This document shows, piece after piece, positions 1 through 9,053 of a stretch of DNA of 64,000 nucleotides. The DNA is from Rhodanobacteraceae bacterium ZG21-1. GTDB lineage: Bacteria; Pseudomonadota; Gammaproteobacteria; Xanthomonadales; Rhodanobacteraceae. Each line of letters starts with the position of its first letter. The stretch's first letter is position 1. A program made the position numbers and the translations under genes. The stretch is taken from contig JAJEJU010000025.1 in assembly GCA_021390615.1 (NCBI GenBank), positions 1,918,267 to 1,982,266 on the forward strand, written 5' to 3'. The notes beneath the pieces were generated by a model. The model made no database searches and was not told the origin of the DNA. It saw only the letters and a list, made by a program, of their open reading frames with translations.

Positions 1-351
1 CGGGATGCGGGCTGACGGTGGGCTGTCGTCGAGTGGCCGCCACACGGCGTCGCGCAGCTCGGCCCGACAGAGCATCAGGCCGGTGCTGAGCACGACGCGT
101 CGGCCACTGGATGACGACGTGGGTTATCTGAAGATCGCAAACCGGCTCTTACGGACAAGCCGCTCCGGCTGCGCGGCTTGCTCGCTGCGAGCGCTGCGAT
201 GATCGCCACAGGATTTATCGCCAGCTTGGCGCGGCCGATGGCTCATGCTTTTCCGAGAGCTCGTGCATGTCCCTGGCATAGGCGACGCCATGCCCGCCAC
301 CTGACCGACGCCACGCGGCAGTGCAACGCAAGCGGCTACGCCGACACGCCC
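1..351. other. Left-edge region without a convincing complete gene
   Basis: No complete gene is supported here. On the minus strand a frame with GC-rich third positions is open from about position 100 to the left edge, with an ATG near position 76 (peptide begins MLCRAELRDAVWRPL), and could be the start of a gene leaving the window. It is too short to identify. The rest lies downstream of cysB and has no clear terminator. Confidence 0.25.
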
Positions 352-1344
352 TCAGATGCCCACAGGCATGAGAGCCGTGCGCTCCCGCCAGTGCGGCACG
401 GCAGGCCAGTCGCTGCGCGGCGCATCGCTGGCCAGCGCGCGCACCACGTCGCGCCGGTCCAGATGCGGCGCTAACTGGCTGATGAATTCCAGCACGTAGC
501 CGCGCAGCACGCTCTCCCGCCGCAGCACGATCCAGGTGGTGCAGGGAGCGAACAAGTGATCGGCCGACAGCGCGCGCAAGTCGACGTCGCCCGGCAGCAT
601 CGCCATCTCGGCCAGCACGCCGATGCCCAAACCGGCGCGCACGTAGGTCTTGATCAGGTCGGCGTCGCTGGCGGTCATGGCGATCTGCGGCCGCAGGCCG
701 GCGCTGTCGAAGGCGCGGCGCAGCGAGGACTCGGCGCGCAGCGAAGATTCGTAGCTGACCAGCGGCAGCGCGGACAGCTCGTCCAGCGTGGGCGGCTCGC
801 GCCGCTGCGCCAGCGGGTGGTCCTGCGGCGCCACGATCACCCGCTGCCAGCGATAGGCCGGCAGGGCGATGCCGCTGGCCGGCGCCGCGCCGGCGCTGCT
901 GACCACCGCCAGGTCGACCCGGCGCGCTTCCAGTTGGCCCAGCACGTCGGCGTCGCGGCCCGGCTGCAGGTGCACGCTGACCTGCGGATAGCGCTGGTTG
1001 AGCGCGCCGATCGCCGGCGGCAGCGCGAAGCGCGCCTGGGTGTGGGTGGTGGCGATACGCAGCTCGCCGCATTCCTCGTTGCGCAGGTTGGCGGCAATCG
1101 AGCGGATATTGGCCGCCTCGGCAAGGATGGTGCGGGCGCGCTCCAGCACGTGCTGGCCGGCGTGGGTCACCGCGTCGAGGCTCTTGCCTTTGCGCACGAA
1201 CAACTGGAAGCCGAGCTCGTCCTCGAGCTGGCGAATCTGCTTGCTGAGACCCGGCTGGGTGGCATGCACCCGCTCGGCGGCGAGGGTGATGTTAAGGCCG
1301 GAATCGGCGATGGCGACGAGATAGCGAAGTTGAGTCAGGGTCAT
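352..1344 (-). CDS. cysB: CysB-type LysR transcriptional regulator of sulfur assimilation
   Basis: LysR-family regulator of 330 residues, close to the usual CysB length of about 324. The N-terminus starts MTLTQLRYLVAIADSG and carries the winged HTH (residues 1-60, including ATQPGLSKQIRQLEDELGF). It is followed by a linker helix and a periplasmic-binding-like effector domain, which in CysB senses O-/N-acetylserine. The ATG at 1344 is chosen because the LysR fold begins there; a longer frame reaches 1458 but adds only Arg/Pro-rich sequence. It is divergent from cysG and cysK, the arrangement expected of a local regulator of cysteine and siroheme genes. The closely related Cbl cannot be excluded, but the neighbourhood favours CysB. 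Confidence 0.88.
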   Translation of the reverse strand: MTLTQLRYLVAIADSGLNITLAAERVHATQPGLSKQIRQLEDELGFQLFVRKGKSLDAVTHAGQHVLERARTILAEAANIRSIAANLRNEECGELRIATTHTQARFALPPAIGALNQRYPQVSVHLQPGRDADVLGQLEARRVDLAVVSSAGAAPASGIALPAYRWQRVIVAPQDHPLAQRREPPTLDELSALPLVSYESSLRAESSLRRAFDSAGLRPQIAMTASDADLIKTYVRAGLGIGVLAEMAMLPGDVDLRALSADHLFAPCTTWIVLRRESVLRGYVLEFISQLAPHLDRRDVVRALASDAPRSDWPAVPHWRERTALMPVGI

Positions 1345-1663
1345 GAGCGGCTGGCCGGCGGACGTGGGCGATGGGCGATGGCGCGAACGAAGCGCCGATA
1401 CATCGCGGTGCACGAACCGGCATCGCCGCCGCGGCCACGGCGCGGGTTGCCGCGCCATGCGGCTCCGGGCGTACGAGGTGGTCGCGTCTGTCGTTCATTT
1501 GGACATCTATACGGCCACTCTCATCAATTGTCAAATTTTCGTTTCCGGGCACCCTCATAACGCAGCGTCATATGCGCACCAACACAAATCATTTGTGGCC
1601 GGAAGGCGAGGCGCCTAGCGTGTTTGTTCCCCGTATCGATGGCCATTCGCGCAGGCTCATGCC
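1345..1663. promoter_or_regulatory. Divergent cysB/cysG regulatory region
   Basis: This 319-base gap separates two divergent starts. Its right half (about 1495-1600) is clearly more AT-rich than its surroundings and is the likely site of the cysG promoter and CysB binding. CysB sites are poorly conserved, so no exact operator is claimed. The left part next to cysB is GC-rich. Confidence 0.4.
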
Positions 1664-3145
1664 ATGAAGCTCTATCCACTGTTCGCCGATCTCGCCCGTC
1701 GCCCGGTAGCGGTGGTGGGCGGCGGCAAGGTGGCCGAGCGCAAGGTGGCGGCCCTGCTCGAGGCGGGCGCCGAGATCAGCGTGCATGCCGACGAACTGAC
1801 CCCGCGACTCGCCGCGTGGGCGGCGCAGGGGCGCATCGCGCAGCGCTCCGCCAGTCTGGACGAAGACTGGCTGGCACAGGCCTGGCTGGTGATCGCCGCC
1901 ACTTCCGATGCGGCACTGAACCGCCGCGTGGCCGCCGCGGCCGCGGCGCGGCGCGTGTTCGTCAACGTGGTCGACGACGCCGCGCTGTCCAGCTTCCAGG
2001 TGCCGGCCGTGGTCGACCGCTCGCCGCTGCTGATCGCGATCTCCAGCGGCGGCGCCGCGCCGATGCTGGCCCGCCTGCTGCGCGAACAGCTGGAGACTCA
2101 GCTGGATCACTCGCTTGGCGCCCTGGCGACGCTGGCCGCCGGGCTGCGCCAGCGCATCCGCCTGCGCTACGCCGACCTGTCCGCACGACGGCGCTTCTAC
2201 ACCGCGTTGTTCACCGGCCCGGTAGCCCGCCTGCTGCGTCAAGGCCGCCCGCTCGCCGCGCGCGAAGCCGCCGAGGCCGCGCTGGCGGAAACCGCCGACA
2301 CTCCATCCGGTTCGGTGGTGCTGGTCGGCGCCGGGCCCGGCGATCCCGGCCTGCTGACCCTGCACGCCCTGCGTGCCTTGAACGAAGCCGACGTGATCCT
2401 GCACGACCAGCTGGCGAGCCCGGCGGTGCTGGCCCTGGCGCGCCGCGATGCCGAGTGCATCGACGTGGGCAAGCGCGCCGGCGATCACCGCACCGGCCAG
2501 GACGAGATCCACGCCTTGTTGCTGGCGCATGCGCGCGAGGGCCAACGGGTGGTGCGCCTGAAGGGCGGCGATCCGTTCGTGTTCGGCCGTGGAGGCGAAG
2601 AGCTGGAATTCCTGCGTGCGCACGGGATTCCCTACGAAGTCGTACCCGGCATCACCGCCGCCGTGGCCTGCGCCGCCTACGCGGGCGTGCCGCTGACTCA
2701 TCGCGCACATGCGCAGTCGGTGCGCTTCGTCACCGCGCACTGCCGCGCTTCGCTGGATACGCTGGACTGGCCAGCGCTGGCGCAGGAGCGTCAGACCTTG
2801 ACGGTGTACATGGGCGTGGGCCAGCTGGCGACCCTGCAGGCGCAGCTGCTGCGCCACGGGCGCGCGCCCACCACGCCGTTCGCCCTGGTCGAGAACGGCA
2901 CGCGACCGGAGCAGCGCGTGGTCAGCGGCCCGCTGGCGGAACTGAGTGCGCGCGCTACGCAGCATCAAGTCGGCTCGCCGGCCCTGCTGATCCTGGGCGA
3001 GGTCGCCGCGCTGGCCGACACGCTGGCCTGGTTCGGCGCGCCGCCGCTGGGCTCGACGCCATCGGCAGCGCCGGCGATGCCGACTCGACGATCGCCTGCG
3101 ACCGCCTCCCCGAATCCTTTACGCCCACGGGCGCATCATGCGTGA
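1664..3145 (+). CDS. cysG: Siroheme synthase CysG (trifunctional)
   Basis: Makes siroheme, the cofactor of sulfite and nitrite reductases, from uroporphyrinogen III in the cytosol. The N-terminal half is the precorrin-2 dehydrogenase/ferrochelatase (NAD-binding loop [14 protein letters not shown] at residues 15-28). The C-terminal half is the SAM uroporphyrinogen methyltransferase (GAGPGDPG at 222-229, [15 protein letters not shown]). Residues fall at the same numbers as in E. coli CysG: Asp104, Ser128, Asp248 and Lys270, so the fusion looks fully active. After the last methyltransferase residues there is a Pro/Ala/Ser-rich tail of about 35 residues. cysK follows 30 bases downstream, probably in one operon controlled by the divergent CysB. 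Confidence 0.95.
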   Translation: MKLYPLFADLARRPVAVVGGGKVAERKVAALLEAGAEISVHADELTPRLAAWAAQGRIAQRSASLDEDWLAQAWLVIAATSDAALNRRVAAAAAARRVFVNVVDDAALSSFQVPAVVDRSPLLIAISSGGAAPMLARLLREQLETQLDHSLGALATLAAGLRQRIRLRYADLSARRRFYTALFTGPVARLLRQGRPLAAREAAEAALAETADTPSGSVVLVGAGPGDPGLLTLHALRALNEADVILHDQLASPAVLALARRDAECIDVGKRAGDHRTGQDEIHALLLAHAREGQRVVRLKGGDPFVFGRGGEELEFLRAHGIPYEVVPGITAAVACAAYAGVPLTHRAHAQSVRFVTAHCRASLDTLDWPALAQERQTLTVYMGVGQLATLQAQLLRHGRAPTTPFALVENGTRPEQRVVSGPLAELSARATQHQVGSPALLILGEVAALADTLAWFGAPPLGSTPSAAPAMPTRRSPATASPNPLRPRAHHA

Positions 3146-3175
3146 AGCCGCCCTCATCCCGCTTCGGAGCGATCC

Positions 3176-4117
3176 ATGATCTACCACAGCATCCTCGACA
3201 CCATCGGCAGCACGCCCGTCGTCAAACTGCACCGGCTGGCGCCGAAGCACGTCGATCTGTACGTGAAGGTCGAGGCATTCAATCCGGCCGGCTCGGTGAA
3301 GGACCGGCTGGCCCTGGCGATCATCCTCGACGCCGAGCAGCGCGGCACGCTCAAGCCGGGGCAGACCGTGATCGAAGCCACCTCGGGCAATACCGGCGTG
3401 GCGCTGGCGGCGGTGTGCGCGGCGCGCGGCTATCCGTTCGTGGCGGTAATGACCGAGACCTTCTCGATCGAGCGCCGCAAGCTGATCCGCGCCTACGGCG
3501 GCAAGGTGCTGCTGACCCCGGCAGCCGAGCGCGGCACCGGCATGGTGCGCCGGGCCAAGGAGCTGGCCGACAAGCACGGCTGGTTCCTGGCCCGGCAGTT
3601 CGAGAACCCGGCCAACCCGGCTTATCACCGCAACACCACCGCGGCGGAAATCCTGCGCGACTTCGCCGGCCGCCGGCTGGACTATTTCGTCAGCGGCTGG
3701 GGCACCGGCGGCACCCTCACCGGCGTGGGCGAAGTATTGAAGGTGGCGCGTCCCGAAGTGAAGGTGATCGCCAGCGAGCCGGCTGGCGCGGCCCTGCTCT
3801 CCGGCAAGGAGTGGCAGCCGCACAAGATCCAGGGCTGGACGCCGGACTTCGTGCCGGCCGTGCTCAACCGCGAGGTGGCGCACGAGATCCTGCCGATCGA
3901 CGACGTGCTGGCGCGCGACACCGCGCGCGCGCTGGCGCAGCAGGAAGGCATCTTCACCGGCATTTCTTCCGGCGCCACCCTGGCGGCGGCCCTGCAGGTG
4001 GCTGCCAAGGCTGCCGAAGGTTCGGTGCTGCTGGCGATGCTGCCCGACACCGGCGAGCGTTATCTGTCGACCTTCCTGTTCGAGGGCGTCAACGAGGGGT
4101 CCGACGAGATCGAATGA
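3176..4117 (+). CDS. cysK: Cysteine synthase (O-acetylserine sulfhydrylase)
   Basis: PLP enzyme of 313 residues that joins sulfide to O-acetylserine to make cysteine. The PLP lysine is Lys42 in NPAGSVKDR, the substrate loop is TSGNTG at 69-74, the phosphate-binding loop is GTGGT at 176-180, and SSGA is at 264-267. The FENPANPAYH and KIQG segments and the ending GERYLSTFLFEG resemble CysK more than CysM, although the two families are close and CysM is the main alternative. It follows cysG by 30 bases with an ATG after GGAGCG. The siroheme plus cysteine-synthase pairing makes this a compact assimilatory sulfur operon. Confidence 0.9.
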   Translation: MIYHSILDTIGSTPVVKLHRLAPKHVDLYVKVEAFNPAGSVKDRLALAIILDAEQRGTLKPGQTVIEATSGNTGVALAAVCAARGYPFVAVMTETFSIERRKLIRAYGGKVLLTPAAERGTGMVRRAKELADKHGWFLARQFENPANPAYHRNTTAAEILRDFAGRRLDYFVSGWGTGGTLTGVGEVLKVARPEVKVIASEPAGAALLSGKEWQPHKIQGWTPDFVPAVLNREVAHEILPIDDVLARDTARALAQQEGIFTGISSGATLAAALQVAAKAAEGSVLLAMLPDTGERYLSTFLFEGVNEGSDEIE

Positions 4118-4124
4118 GCGCCTT

Positions 4125-4146
4125 ACCCGCGTGACCGGGCGCGGGT
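4125..4146 (+). terminator. Possible terminator hairpin after cysK
   Basis: A 7-bp perfect stem (4125-4131 with 4140-4146) and an 8-base loop begin 7 bases after the cysK stop, between convergent genes. There is no T tract, so intrinsic termination is uncertain. Confidence 0.3.
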
Positions 4147-4175
4147 CGCCCGATCAAGCGCTGCGATCCGGGAAT

Positions 4176-5507
4176 TCAAAGCTCGGCCGGCAGAGGCCAT
4201 TCCGTCGACTTTGACGAGCCCTTGCTGTGCTCGCCCAGATGCAGGCTGCGGCCGTCGGCGGATACCCGCAGGCCGCGATCCGTAGCGAACTGCATCCAGG
4301 CCGGCCGCTGCGCCAGGCGGGCAGCCAGCGGGCGGCCGGCACCCCGGGTCTGGCGCAGCCACAGTATGGTTGCCGTCATGCGCAACGCAGCGATCGTGTC
4401 CTGCTGCCCATTCAGATAACTGACGTAGGCTTGCGAAGATTCGGAGACTGAGCTGCTCCCCGCAGGATTGGAAATCCAATCGAGCAGACTGGCTTGGCGC
4501 GGCAGCTGCTGCACGGTGAACAGCCGGTCATCCAGCACCTGTGTCCGCATCACGTCACTGCCCAACCAGGCGTAATAGGCCTCCGTCATTCGGCGCGTAC
4601 CGGTTGCGGAAAACAGCAGCGCATCCCACCAGTGCGAGCGTCCCCCCTCTGCCAATCGATAGCTCGCCTCGACGAAGCGCAACTCCCATTGCATGCTGGC
4701 CTGCCAATCCGCATCGTCCTGGCCGACCGCGGCGAATGCTGTGGTGCAGCTATCCGGCAACGGCGCATCTGGCGGCAGCTCGCTCAGCATCTGCACGAAT
4801 AAGCGTGACGCACCGCGCAGCCTGGCAGCCGCCAGCAGCGTGCCGATCAAGGTATTGCTGTGGGCATGCATGCGGCGCATCGCCTGCGCATAAGCGCATA
4901 CCTGGTCGAGCGCTTCGGCTTGATGGCCATCGACAAAGGTCAGCGCGATCGCGGTGGGCCAGATGGTTTGCGTCTGGCCGTAGGCAGGTATCGCATTAAC
5001 ACTTGGCGTCAGATCGTTCCATTCGTAATCGTAGTCGACGATCGCCTGATCCCGCTTCAGACGCACCTGTTCGCGGGCCAGCAGCGCACGCAGCGCATCC
5101 TGATGCTGGCGCACCTTGACCAGGCAATCGTCATCATTGACGCGGCGGCAAGTGATAGCCCGGTCGGCGTCCTCAAGCGCTGGCAACTTGGGATATTGCG
5201 CGTCGGCAGCGCTCGCGAATTCGCTGATGTCCCCGCCATCAGGGTGGGCAGCCAGCCACTCAGCGAAGCGCTGCCGGTCCTGTGCATACACCGCATCCAG
5301 TCGATCCGCCGGCACGTCGTACCTGGCCAGCCACAAGGCAGGAAACGCATTGCGCCCCTGCTTCGGCCGCAGATCCTGCTGCATCAGCGCGAGCGCCTTC
5401 GCCTGCGCCTCGGTCGGGCCACGCAGGCGCGCCCACGAGAACAACACGGGATACACGATCACCACGACGGCGATCGCCAAGGCCAAGCCTTTCATCACGC
5501 GTTTCAT
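4176..5507 (-). CDS. Membrane-anchored hypothetical protein
   Basis: A 443-residue protein of unknown function. Residues 6-26 form one hydrophobic helix after basic residues, so it is probably anchored in the inner membrane with a large periplasmic part; no lipobox is seen. The rest is helical in character, rich in Ala, Leu, Gln and Trp, without a recognisable catalytic motif. Two cysteines (TCRRVNDDDC) could form a disulfide. The start is supported by AGGGGA just upstream. It lies 56 bases downstream of another exported hypothetical on the same strand, suggesting a two-gene envelope operon. I do not recognise the family. Confidence 0.75.
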   Translation of the reverse strand: MKRVMKGLALAIAVVVIVYPVLFSWARLRGPTEAQAKALALMQQDLRPKQGRNAFPALWLARYDVPADRLDAVYAQDRQRFAEWLAAHPDGGDISEFASAADAQYPKLPALEDADRAITCRRVNDDDCLVKVRQHQDALRALLAREQVRLKRDQAIVDYDYEWNDLTPSVNAIPAYGQTQTIWPTAIALTFVDGHQAEALDQVCAYAQAMRRMHAHSNTLIGTLLAAARLRGASRLFVQMLSELPPDAPLPDSCTTAFAAVGQDDADWQASMQWELRFVEASYRLAEGGRSHWWDALLFSATGTRRMTEAYYAWLGSDVMRTQVLDDRLFTVQQLPRQASLLDWISNPAGSSSVSESSQAYVSYLNGQQDTIAALRMTATILWLRQTRGAGRPLAARLAQRPAWMQFATDRGLRVSADGRSLHLGEHSKGSSKSTEWPLPAEL

Positions 5508-5563
5508 GGCATCCCCTGTTCTGGTCCCGCTTCAACGATGCATCGCGCTACGGCCAGATGCGA

Positions 5564-6142
5564 TTATTCGCACACCGAATGTCCGTCTTTCACATCTATC
5601 AGGCGCGCATTGGCGAGCACCACCTGGAACAAGGGTCGCGGCCAGGACTCGAACGACGTGGTGCCGGGCAAGATGGGGCAACTGGAAGTCTTCAGCAGGC
5701 GTGGCTGCTCCAGCGGCATCATGCCCATGTCGAACTTGAGCGTCCGGCTGAAGGGATTGTCGAGCTTGAGCAGCATGCCGCCGTCGCCGGACTGCTCGAG
5801 CGAAATGCGCAGCGTCCTGTCCGGATGCGCCATCGCGGCGACCACGCGGAAATGCGTCAGCTTGTCGCCCGCCACGTCGGCTTCGATCAGCAAGGTCTGG
5901 CCGGCGACTATCGCCAGTCCGAAGGGCTGGACGGTGCCGGGAAAGACTTCGTAGGTGCGGTCGAACGTGCTGCCATCGCGCTGCCTGAGCGTCACGCGCA
6001 GGTTCCGCTGGCAGAGGGTGTGCTTGCACATCTCCGCTTCGCTGACCGGATCGCCGGCATCGGGCGCAGGCGTCGCCGCATGCACGTCCAACCCCATCGC
6101 CAGCCACAGGCAAGCCGACAGCACGAACTTCCTTGATCGCAT
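5564..6142 (-). CDS. Secreted hypothetical protein
   Basis: About 192 residues, starting with a typical Sec signal peptide (MRSRKFVLSACLWLAMGL, cleavage probably after VHAA). The mature part has paired cysteines (EMCKHTLCQ), a probable beta-sandwich and a second pair near the C-terminus (SSCPIL and the near-terminal VCE), so a disulfide-stabilised periplasmic protein is likely. The start is uncertain by one codon: GTG at 6145 is immediately followed by ATG at 6142, with GGGGA upstream; the ATG is used here. It is followed on the same strand by the anchored protein at 4176-5507. The function is unknown. Confidence 0.7.
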   Translation of the reverse strand: MRSRKFVLSACLWLAMGLDVHAATPAPDAGDPVSEAEMCKHTLCQRNLRVTLRQRDGSTFDRTYEVFPGTVQPFGLAIVAGQTLLIEADVAGDKLTHFRVVAAMAHPDRTLRISLEQSGDGGMLLKLDNPFSRTLKFDMGMMPLEQPRLLKTSSCPILPGTTSFESWPRPLFQVVLANARLIDVKDGHSVCE

Positions 6143-6376
6143 CACCTTGTCCCCTGGTTCTCATCCATCGAATCGCGTCCGATGCGTTCGCGATCATCCG
6201 CTGTGCAATCGTCCGCATCAAGTCCATATCGGACCTGCAGTACATCGGCATGGACTTCGGCAGTCATCAGCAGCCATGCCAGACAGGAGCGATCTCGCGA
6301 TCGCGAGCCGGCTTCAGCCCGACATATTGCCGCGCGATCACGCCAAGTCGCGATGCCGAATGATTCCCCCGAACGA
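6143..6376. other. Intergenic region between glnA and the exported hypothetical
   Basis: Nothing convincing is encoded here. It must hold the promoter of the minus-strand exported gene (start 6142); several CGATCGCG-like stretches occur but no clear -35/-10 pair. The glnA hairpin lies at its right end. Confidence 0.4.
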
Positions 6377-6402
6377 ACGACGGGCGCCGCAGCGCCCGTC
6401 GT
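6377..6402 (-). terminator. Strong hairpin downstream of glnA
   Basis: An 11-bp perfect inverted repeat (6377-6387 with 6392-6402) and a 4-base loop (CGCA) lie 36 bases after the glnA stop. In the glnA direction no T run follows, so it may terminate, stabilise the 3-prime end, or need Rho. Confidence 0.5.
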
Positions 6403-6438
6403 AACTTTCACTGTGTCGCGATCGATCGCCGAGACGAC

Positions 6439-7848
6439 TCAGATGCCGTAGTACAGCTGGAATTCCAGCGGATGCGTGCTGGCGCGGTAGCGGGTGACTT
6501 CGCGCATCTTCACCTCGATATAGGCATCGATGAAGTCGTCGGTGAACACACCGCCCGCCTTGAGGAAGTCGCGGTCCTTGTCCAGCGCTTCCAGCGCGGC
6601 GTCGAGGCTGGAGCACACCTGCGGGATGTTCTTCTCTTCTTCCGGCGGCAGGTCGTAGAGATCCTTGTCGGCCGGCGCGCCCGGGTCGATCTTGTTCAAG
6701 ATGCCGTCCAGGCCGGCCATCATCAGCGCGGTGAAGGTGAGGTAGCCGGACTGCATCGGATCGGGGAAGCGCACCTCGATGCGGCGGCCCTTCGGGCTGG
6801 CCACGTAAGGAATGCGGCAGCTCGCCGAACGGTTGCGCGCCGAATAGGCCAGCATCACCGGCGCCTCGAAGCCCGGCACCAGGCGCTTGTAGCTGTTGGT
6901 GGTGGAGTTGGCGAAGGCGTTGATCGCGCGGGCATGCTTGAAGATGCCGCCGATGTACCACAGCGCGGTCTGCGACAGGCCGCCGTACAGATCGCCGGCG
7001 AACAGGTTGTTGCCGTCCTTGCTGAGCGACTGGTGCACGTGCATGCCGCTGCCGTTGTCGCCGACGATCGGCTTGGGCATGAAGGTGACAGTCTTGCCGT
7101 TCTGGTGGGCGACGTTCTTGATCACGTACTTCATGGTGATCAGCTCGTCGGCCTTCTTCACCAGGGTGTTGAAGCGCGTGCCGATCTCGCACTGGCCGGC
7201 GTTGGCCACTTCGTGGTGGTGCACTTCGACCTTCTGGCCCAGCGACTCCAGCACCTTGCACATGTCGGCGCGCAGGTCGCCCAGCGAATCGACCGGGCTG
7301 ACCGGGAAGTAGCCACCCTTCACGCCCGGGCGATGGCCGCTGTTGCCTTCGTCGTACTTGAAGCGCGACGACCACGCGGCTTCCTGCGACTCGATCTCGT
7401 AGAACACGCGGCCCATGTCGTTCTGCCAGCGCACCGAGTCGAAGATGAAGAACTCCGGCTCAGGCCCGAAGAAGGCGGTGTCGGCAATGCCGGTGGACTT
7501 GAGGAAGGCTTCGCCGCGCTTGGCGATCGAACGCGGGTCGCGCCCGTAGGCCTGCATGGTCGACGGCTCCAGCACGTCGCAGTGCAGGATCAGCTGGGTG
7601 TGCGCGCTGAACGGATCGAGCTGGGCGGTCTCGGGGTCCGGCATCAGGACCATGTCGGACTCGTTGATGCCCTTCCAGCCAGTGATGGACGAGCCGTCGA
7701 ACATCTTGCCGTCCTCGAAGGTCGACTCGTCGATCGCATGGGCCGGGAAGGTGACGTGGTGGAGCACGCCGAGCATGTCGGTGAAGCGGAAGTCGACGAA
7801 CTCGACCTCGTGTTCCTGGATCAGATCGAGCACTGTGTGGGCGGACAT
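6439..7848 (-). CDS. glnA: Type I glutamine synthetase
   Basis: ATP-dependent formation of glutamine from glutamate and ammonia, the main ammonium assimilation step. At 469 residues it matches the GlnA dodecamer subunit exactly. It shows the [17 protein letters not shown] segment, the metal-ligand motifs GPEPEFF and NAGQCEIG, the catalytic [16 protein letters not shown] loop and the substrate arginine in NRSASCRIP. Tyr398 in DLYDLPPEE is the adenylylation site, so GlnE-type control is expected (established for this subtype). The start ATG at 7848 is fixed by the conserved N-terminus. It is monocistronic here, with no glnL/glnG downstream. Upstream sequence suggests NtrC and sigma-54 control. 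Confidence 0.97.
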   Translation of the reverse strand: MSAHTVLDLIQEHEVEFVDFRFTDMLGVLHHVTFPAHAIDESTFEDGKMFDGSSITGWKGINESDMVLMPDPETAQLDPFSAHTQLILHCDVLEPSTMQAYGRDPRSIAKRGEAFLKSTGIADTAFFGPEPEFFIFDSVRWQNDMGRVFYEIESQEAAWSSRFKYDEGNSGHRPGVKGGYFPVSPVDSLGDLRADMCKVLESLGQKVEVHHHEVANAGQCEIGTRFNTLVKKADELITMKYVIKNVAHQNGKTVTFMPKPIVGDNGSGMHVHQSLSKDGNNLFAGDLYGGLSQTALWYIGGIFKHARAINAFANSTTNSYKRLVPGFEAPVMLAYSARNRSASCRIPYVASPKGRRIEVRFPDPMQSGYLTFTALMMAGLDGILNKIDPGAPADKDLYDLPPEEEKNIPQVCSSLDAALEALDKDRDFLKAGGVFTDDFIDAYIEVKMREVTRYRASTHPLEFQLYYGI

Positions 7849-7974
7849 GGGCGAAGCCTCGGCTGCAGAAAGGTGAGTGGGAAGTGTGCAGGAGCGCTCT
7901 GTCGGCGGACAGGGGCCCTGGGGACACGCTCCTTGAGCAAGTCGCGTGCCAGCCTCAGGATCGCATGCGAATCA

Positions 7975-8063
7975 AGTAATTATGATGCCAGCGCGGTGAC
8001 CGTCACGCACCTGATTCATGTGAAATGGTGCAAATTGCTCGCGCTAATACCCCAATGTGGTGC
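7975..8063 (-). promoter_or_regulatory. Candidate NtrC sites and sigma-54-like promoter of glnA
   Basis: On the minus strand two TTTGCACCA sequences (TGCACCA at 8063-8057 and 8032-8026) lie 31 bases apart, about three helical turns. Both match the TGCACC half of the NtrC site, and the distal one continues into a partial second half. Further down, TGGCATCATAATTACT at 7990-7975 has the -24 TGGCA and correct spacing of a sigma-54 promoter, but AC instead of GC at -12. This fits nitrogen control of glnA; the altered -12 leaves doubt. Confidence 0.4.
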
Positions 8064-8184
8064 AAATGTAGCCAGTCGACTTCCGTTCGGCTAAGGCCCG
8101 CTGGCTGCCACGGCTTTGCCCTTAAGCTATGCGACTTTGTGCCGGCGCGCGTGCGCCCGTCCCGTCAGCCGGAGTCCTTCCATC

Positions 8185-8982
8185 GTGAGCGATCTGATCC
8201 GCGTCATCCTGCTCGGCATCATCGAGGGCATCACCGAATTCCTGCCGATCTCCAGCACCGGGCATCTGCTGATCGCCGAGAAGTTCGGCCTGGGCGAACG
8301 CTCGGACCTGTTCAACGTCGGCATCCAGGCCGGCGCGATCCTCGCGGTGACGCTGATCTACTGGTCGCGCATCTGGGGCCTGCTCACGCAATGGCGCGAT
8401 CCGGCCAATCGCGACTACCTGTTCAAGCTGATCGTGGCCTTCCTGATTACCGCGGTGCTGGGCCTGGTGGCCACGCACTACGGCTTCAAGCTGCCTGAAA
8501 AGCTCACGCCGATCGCCTGGGCCCTGCTGCTCGGAGGCATATGGATGATCGCCGCGGAACAGCTGGCGGCGCGTCAGGTCGAACGCAGCGAGGTGAGCTG
8601 GCGGGTGGCGATCCTGGTGGGCATCGCGCAGATCGTGGCCGGCATCTTCCCCGGCACCTCGCGCTCCGGCGCCACCATCTTCACCGCCATGCTGGCCGGC
8701 ACCAGCCAGCGCGCCGCGGCCACCGAATTCGCCTTCCTGGTCGGCATCCCTACCATGTACGCGGCCACCGGCTACGAGTTGCTGAAGGCGCTCAAGGGTG
8801 GCGGCGCCGCGCATGAAGACTGGACTGCGCTGGCCGTGGGCTTCGTGGTCTCCGCCATCGTCGCCTTCGTCGCAGTGAAATGGCTGCTGGGCTATATCCG
8901 CAGTCATCGCTTCACTGCCTTCGCGATCTATCGCATCGCGCTCGGCGGCGCGCTGTTGCTGTGGATTCCTGCTGGCGGTTGA
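8185..8982 (+). CDS. uppP: Undecaprenyl-diphosphatase UppP (BacA)
   Basis: Integral membrane phosphatase that recycles undecaprenyl diphosphate to the monophosphate carrier for peptidoglycan and O-antigen synthesis, and so gives bacitracin tolerance. The two family signatures are present: EGITEFLPISSTGHL near the N-terminus and PGTSRSGATIFTAMLAG in the middle. Several hydrophobic segments follow. A GTG at 8185 with GGAG about 10 bases upstream gives 265 residues, near the usual 270; the longer frame from 8116 adds Arg-rich non-homologous sequence. It is a single gene, convergent with the LysR gene that follows. Confidence 0.93.
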   Translation: MSDLIRVILLGIIEGITEFLPISSTGHLLIAEKFGLGERSDLFNVGIQAGAILAVTLIYWSRIWGLLTQWRDPANRDYLFKLIVAFLITAVLGLVATHYGFKLPEKLTPIAWALLLGGIWMIAAEQLAARQVERSEVSWRVAILVGIAQIVAGIFPGTSRSGATIFTAMLAGTSQRAAATEFAFLVGIPTMYAATGYELLKALKGGGAAHEDWTALAVGFVVSAIVAFVAVKWLLGYIRSHRFTAFAIYRIALGGALLLWIPAGG

Positions 8983-9053
8983 GCCGACGAATTGCCGACT
9001 CTGCGGGTTGGCTTCCTACGCTAACTCTCGAAAATTTCGGCGGCGACCGTCCC

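Noticed and set aside
8024..8040. TGGTGCAAATTGCT on the plus strand as a sigma-54 promoter for uppP
   Set aside because: The GG to GC spacing is 8 instead of 10, so it does not fit; the same bases are better read as NtrC half-sites on the minus strand.
6472..8094. A 540-residue plus-strand frame opposite glnA
   Set aside because: It lies antisense to the well-supported glutamine synthetase, is rich in His/Val/Arg typical of antisense shadows in high-GC DNA, and has no family features.
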